The notes under the pieces: model-generated
Database searches by the model: none
What the model was told of the DNA's origin: nothing
Seen by the model: only the letters and a program-made list of their open reading frames with translations
Shown: positions 5,246 through 7,809 of the stretch, piece after piece
Position numbering within the stretch: position 1 is the first letter of the stretch
Layout of the letters: each line of letters begins with the position of its first letter
Position numbers and translations under genes: made by a program
From: Candidatus Woesearchaeota archaeon
Lineage (GTDB): Archaea; Nanobdellota; Nanobdellia; SCGC-AAA011-G17; JACPNG01
DNA length: 7,809 nt
Reading direction: 5' to 3'
Assembly (NCBI GenBank): GCA_018303705.1
Contig: JAGVXQ010000023.1
Coordinates: 1 to 7,809, forward strand

Positions 5246-6432
5246 GTTATTGAAAAAATCCTCTCAAGGTTGCCCACCAGCTTTTCCTCGAAATCATGGC
5301 TCTTCTCGCCATCTTGCTTTTCAACAGCAAGGTTATTCATGAGCTCTTCTACGAATTCCTTCTTGCTGTTGAATTCTCCGAACAATGAAACGCTTTCGAT
5401 GTTTTCCTCAACAACAGATTTTTCTATGTCAGCTATGTTGGTTGCCTTTACTTCAATTGCATTGAATTCCTGGGAGCTTAGCTTCGATGTGTTTTTTATT
5501 ACGCAATATGCATCTTCGAAGCATGAAACAATCTTCTTGAAGTCTATGTCGCTTGGCTTTCCTTCCTTCAAAACCCCTTCAACCCTTATCAAGACTATCT
5601 TGTCTTTCGCATAGTCCTTGTGCTTAATAATTTCATCAGTTATTTCTGCTGGCATCTTGCTGCTTGAGTCTATGCATATGCTTAGAACATCCTTTACTTT
5701 TACGCTGACATATTCATGGTTAAGCTTCTCGTCTATTATGTAAAAGCCACCGTTTTTGAAATCTTCAAGCTCCTTAAAATTGTTCGGGAACAAGGCTCCA
5801 GGGAACATCAACAGGCTGTTATCGGTTCTTTTCTGGAAGACATAATGAATGTGGCCGCCAGCATAATAATTGAAGTTTGCAGGCAATGCATTATTGTCTA
5901 GGGACTCAACATCTTTCATCTCTTGAGGCATGAACTCCTTTATTCCTGAGTGAAACATGAAAATCTTGAAGCCCTGCTCATTTTCAAGATAATCCCTGTT
6001 CAGGTTTTCATACTCAAATTTTTCAAGGCCCCCTTTTTTGCCGTACAACCCAGATATCTTTGCATTGGTTTTTTTGTCTATTGTGAATTTTAACCCATTT
6101 TCATCAAATTTGGCTACGTTGCATATTAATCCAGCATTTTCAAGGACATCAAGCATGGTTTTCCCAGAAACAGAATAGTCATGGCTTCCTGCTATTGTAT
6201 AAATGCTTATTCCTGAATCCCTTGCGTTTTTCAAGATCCTTGCAGTTTCTTTTATGTAGTCTATGCCAGGCAGCGCAGTGTTGAACAAATCCCCGCTTAT
6301 TAGAATGAAGTCAACATTTCTTTTTATGCACTCATTCATTGCGGCTTCAAATGCTTTTATGCCTATGTTAGTCATCCTCTCTTCTTTCCAGCCACCAATA
6401 TGGCAGTCAGCCAAATGAGCGAATTTTATCAT
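5242..6432 (-). CDS. mre11: DNA double-strand break repair nuclease Mre11
   Basis: Mre11 is the Mn-dependent exo/endonuclease partner of Rad50. The 396-residue protein starts with the phosphoesterase motifs: ADCH (Asp9, His11), SGDLF (Asp48), AGSHDYS (His84, Asp85), FMFHSG (His161) and AGGHIH (His194, His196), followed by MFPGALFP near 209-216. The usual metal-binding Asn of GNHD is Ser83 here. A capping domain follows (about 225-335), and the C-terminal helices (about 345-396, SKKEFVEELMNNLAVEK and EEKLVGNLERIF) fit the Rad50-binding region. The start ATG 6432 puts the first strand MIKFAHLADCH right at the N-terminus, as in the family. It is first in a two-gene operon with rad50 (4-base overlap). 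A probable TATA box CTTTTAAA lies at 6478-6471, within a 9-bp inverted repeat. Family assignment is secure. Confidence 0.95.
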   Translation of the reverse strand: MIKFAHLADCHIGGWKEERMTNIGIKAFEAAMNECIKRNVDFILISGDLFNTALPGIDYIKETARILKNARDSGISIYTIAGSHDYSVSGKTMLDVLENAGLICNVAKFDENGLKFTIDKKTNAKISGLYGKKGGLEKFEYENLNRDYLENEQGFKIFMFHSGIKEFMPQEMKDVESLDNNALPANFNYYAGGHIHYVFQKRTDNSLLMFPGALFPNNFKELEDFKNGGFYIIDEKLNHEYVSVKVKDVLSICIDSSSKMPAEITDEIIKHKDYAKDKIVLIRVEGVLKEGKPSDIDFKKIVSCFEDAYCVIKNTSKLSSQEFNAIEVKATNIADIEKSVVEENIESVSLFGEFNSKKEFVEELMNNLAVEKQDGEKSHDFEEKLVGNLERIFSIT

Positions 6433-6448
6433 ATCCCTTCAAAAGAAA

Positions 6449-6488
6449 CATGTAAAACAAGAACCAGTTGTTTAAAAGTTTTTACATG
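6449..6488 (-). promoter_or_regulatory. mre11 promoter with a 9-bp inverted repeat (possible operator)
   Basis: CATGTAAAA at 6449-6457 and TTTTACATG at 6480-6488 are perfect inverted arms, 22 bases apart. Between them lies CTTTTAAA (6478-6471 on the - strand), placed about 40 bases before the mre11 ATG and so a good TATA box; the transcript start would be near 6448, beside the proximal arm. An inner pair AACAA (6456-6460) / TTGTT (6468-6472) also exists. The arrangement could be a regulator site around the promoter or only AT-rich symmetry. Confidence 0.4.
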
Positions 6489-6504
6489 GTCAATATATAG
6501 CTTC

Positions 6505-6566
6505 AAAATTAAAAAATAAAGTCGAGAAATAAGCATATGCCTATCCCACTTATAATTGCCGACTTT
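6505..6566 (-). terminator. hairpin plus T-run terminator of the zinc-ribbon gene
   Basis: Starting three bases after the zinc-ribbon stop, AAAGTCG (6566-6560 on the - strand) pairs with CGACTTT (6524-6518), enclosing a second 5-bp stem (ATAAG / CTTAT). The stem is followed on the - strand by ATTTTTTAATTTT. The position and T-run fit a terminator separating this gene from mre11. Confidence 0.5.
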
Positions 6567-6568
6567 GC

Positions 6569-6748
6569 TTAAAATTTCTTGTGTTTTTGGTAACACTCTT
6601 TGCAATACACTGCCTTGCCTTCTGTTGGCTTAAAAGGAACTTCACATTCCTTGCCGCAATCAGAGCAGACAGTTTTGTGCATCTCTCTTGGGCCGTCAAA
6701 GCTTCTTCTCTGACCGCCGCCACCGCCAAACCTGTTTCCAAATGCCAT
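6569..6748 (-). CDS. small glycine/arginine-rich CxxC...CxxC zinc-ribbon protein
   Basis: This 59-residue protein has a flexible N-terminus (FGNRFGGGGGQRRSF) and a zinc ribbon with CSDCGKEC (Cys28, Cys31, plus Cys35) and CKEC (Cys49, Cys52), joined by EVPFKPTEGKAVY. That core (CADCGKE..VPFKP..GRPVYC..C) is the small CxxC-x-CxxC domain common in DPANN archaea and candidate-phyla bacteria, of unproven function. The Gly/Arg tail suggests RNA or single-stranded DNA binding, by analogy with RGG-type tails; this is inference. ATG 6748 is chosen over ATG 6820 because AAAGGAG (6760-6754) sits 5 bases before it, and the extra upstream residues do not resemble the family. Likely TATA boxes are CTTTATAAAG at 6837-6828, or a weaker one near 6815. 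It lies directly upstream of mre11 in the same direction, but a terminator-like hairpin separates them. Confidence 0.87.
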   Translation of the reverse strand: MAFGNRFGGGGGQRRSFDGPREMHKTVCSDCGKECEVPFKPTEGKAVYCKECYQKHKKF

Positions 6749-6753
6749 TTCTT

Positions 6754-6760
6754 CTCCTTT
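6754..6760 (-). promoter_or_regulatory. ribosome binding site that fixes the zinc-ribbon start
   Basis: AAAGGAG lies 5 bases before ATG 6748 and is the clearest Shine-Dalgarno sequence before any gene here. It argues against the longer reading from ATG 6820. Confidence 0.7.
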
Positions 6761-6827
6761 AATGATTCTATTAGTGCAAATCCAGCGAATTAAGCAGGAT
6801 ATGCCTATGATATAACCCAATTTACCT

Positions 6828-6837
6828 CTTTATAAAG
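6828..6837 (-). promoter_or_regulatory. TATA box of the zinc-ribbon gene
   Basis: CTTTATAAAG is a symmetric archaeal TATA box about 80 bases before ATG 6748, giving a leader of about 55 bases. GGTTATATC around 6817-6809 is an alternative that would shorten the leader. Confidence 0.4.
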
Positions 6838-6894
6838 TAATATGCTATTTTTTCCAGGCCATAAGACATGTTCCATGGCCAAAAACCAGTTAAT

Positions 6895-6903
6895 ATTATA
6901 AAT
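6895..6903 (+). promoter_or_regulatory. TATA box of the endonuclease IV-like gene
   Basis: ATTATAAAT is centred about 25 bases before ATG 6924, so transcription should begin at or next to the start codon. The transcript is therefore probably leaderless, and no Shine-Dalgarno sequence is needed or seen. Confidence 0.55.
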
Positions 6904-6923
6904 ATAAACAGCATGAAAACACC

Positions 6924-7748
6924 ATGGATGCTCTTCTTTTTGGCACTGCAGGTATACCTTGTGTAACAACAGGCTCAACGATAGACGGCATTAAAGATGT
7001 TAAAAAATTAGGATTAGGCGCATTTGAGTTGGAATTTGTTAGGGGTGTGAATATTAAGGAAGAAAAAGCACCAGAAATAAAGAAAGTCTCAAAAGAAAAT
7101 GGTGTTGTACTTACAAATCACGCACCATATTGGATTAATTTAAATTCTAGTGATAAAAAGAAATATTATGCAAGCATAAATTACATCGTGGATTCAGCAA
7201 AAATTGCCCATTTATGTGGGGCATATAGCACTGCATTTCATGCAGGGTTTTACCAGGGCATTGAGAAGGAAAAGGTTTACAATAAAATAAAAGGCGGCCT
7301 TAAAGAGATTGAAAAGATGCTTAAGGCAAGGGATATTAACATTATAATAAGGCCAGAGCTTACAGGGAAGCCGACGCAATTCGGTGATCTAAAGGAATTG
7401 ATTAAGTTATCCCAGGATATTGAAAATGTTATGCCTTGCATAGATTTTGCACATCTTCATGCCAGGTACAATGGCAAGTACAATTCTTATGCTGAATTCA
7501 GCTCCGTTCTTGCAGAAATTGAAAAATCTCTTGGGAGAGATGCATTGAACAATATGCACATTCACTTGGCAGGCATAAACTACAACGAAAAAGGTGAGAG
7601 AAACCACCTTAACCTAAAAGATTCTGACATGAATTACAAAGATCTTTTAAAAGCATTCAAGGACTTTAAAATAAGAGGCATAGTCATATCAGAAAGCCCC
7701 AACATAGAACAAGATGCTTTGCTTCTTAAGAAAGAGTACACAATATAA
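6924..7748 (+). CDS. nfo: endonuclease IV-like AP endonuclease (Nfo family, xylose-isomerase-like TIM barrel)
   Basis: Endonuclease IV cuts DNA 5' to abasic sites in base excision repair, using a three-metal centre in a TIM barrel. The 274-residue protein has the family's usual length and metal ligands in order: His66 (TNHAPYW), His106 (AFHAGF), Glu145 (IRPELTGK), Asp174 and His177 (CIDFAHLHAR), His214 (MHIHLAG), His228 (GERNHL) and Glu257 (ISESPNIE). The E. coli DRH motif that carries ligand Asp229 is RNH here, so one ligand differs; this looks like the archaeal Nfo branch, where GE(R/K)xHL is usual as far as I recall. The start ATG 6924 is supported by a TATA box 25 bases upstream, implying a leaderless mRNA. 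It is divergent from the zinc-ribbon and mre11-rad50 genes, so DNA repair functions are grouped here. No clear terminator follows within the window. Confidence 0.9.
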   Translation: MDALLFGTAGIPCVTTGSTIDGIKDVKKLGLGAFELEFVRGVNIKEEKAPEIKKVSKENGVVLTNHAPYWINLNSSDKKKYYASINYIVDSAKIAHLCGAYSTAFHAGFYQGIEKEKVYNKIKGGLKEIEKMLKARDINIIIRPELTGKPTQFGDLKELIKLSQDIENVMPCIDFAHLHARYNGKYNSYAEFSSVLAEIEKSLGRDALNNMHIHLAGINYNEKGERNHLNLKDSDMNYKDLLKAFKDFKIRGIVISESPNIEQDALLLKKEYTI

Positions 7749-7809
7749 TATTATAAAAACAGTTAATATGCGTTGCCTAAGTCAGTATTAAATTTGTATG
7801 CATGGCTTG

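Noticed and set aside
6535..6808. Ten-base repeat ATATGCCTAT at 6535-6544 and 6799-6808 flanking the zinc-ribbon gene
   Set aside because: Too short to indicate a mobile element or attachment site; no further similarity around the copies.
6857..6880. Inverted repeat GGCCAT / ATGGCC between the zinc-ribbon and nfo promoters
   Set aside because: Only six pairs with a 12-base loop, and it is upstream of the nfo TATA box, so it would not be in either transcript. It could be a binding site, but the support is thin.
91..7787. TAAGTCAGT near both ends of the window (about 92-100 and 7778-7786)
   Set aside because: Nine bases shared once, with diverging flanks; likely chance.

Overview
This AT-rich window reads as archaeal chromosome, most likely from a small-genome (DPANN-type) archaeon assembled from metagenomic short reads. 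The archaeal evidence is direct: TATA boxes of the TTTATATA / CTTATAAAT type lie 20-40 bases before several genes, some starts look leaderless, mre11 and rad50 overlap by four bases, and the endonuclease IV, DsbA-like and CxxC...CxxC zinc-ribbon proteins are of the kinds seen in archaea. The DPANN placement is an inference from gene style. No rRNA, tRNA, CRISPR array or insertion sequence was seen.

Left part (1-2503). A SIMPL/DUF541 protein on the + strand is broken by a one-base frameshift in an A6 run near 278-283. It converges on a membrane-anchored thioredoxin-fold (DsbA/GILT-like) protein on the - strand. The 5' end of that gene is interrupted by a 15-base exact match to the Illumina adapter (1869-1883), exactly where a start codon would be expected, so this part of the contig should be treated as an assembly artefact. 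A 161-residue protein of unknown function follows on the + strand.

Middle part (2515-6432). A degenerate YrdC/Sua5-like protein (-) is followed by a 154-base intergenic region holding a very strong + strand promoter, a 17-codon leaderless micro-ORF and a 17-pair hairpin. This is the best candidate for an undescribed small RNA or micropeptide. To its right is the mre11-rad50 operon (-): the nuclease Mre11 and the ATPase Rad50, with a zinc hook and short coiled-coil arms, for double-strand-break end processing. HerA and NurA, often neighbours in archaea, are not in the window.

Right part (6433-7809). A small glycine-rich zinc-ribbon gene (-) ends in a hairpin plus T-run just upstream of the mre11 promoter. 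It is divergent from an endonuclease IV-like (Nfo) gene (+) for abasic-site repair. mre11, rad50 and nfo thus form a DNA repair neighbourhood, with the zinc-ribbon protein as a possible nucleic-acid-binding companion. Bases 1-132 and 7749-7809 hold no gene I can support. A TATA-like stretch at 7749-7757 followed by ATG codons at 7798 and 7802 could begin another + strand gene outside the window.
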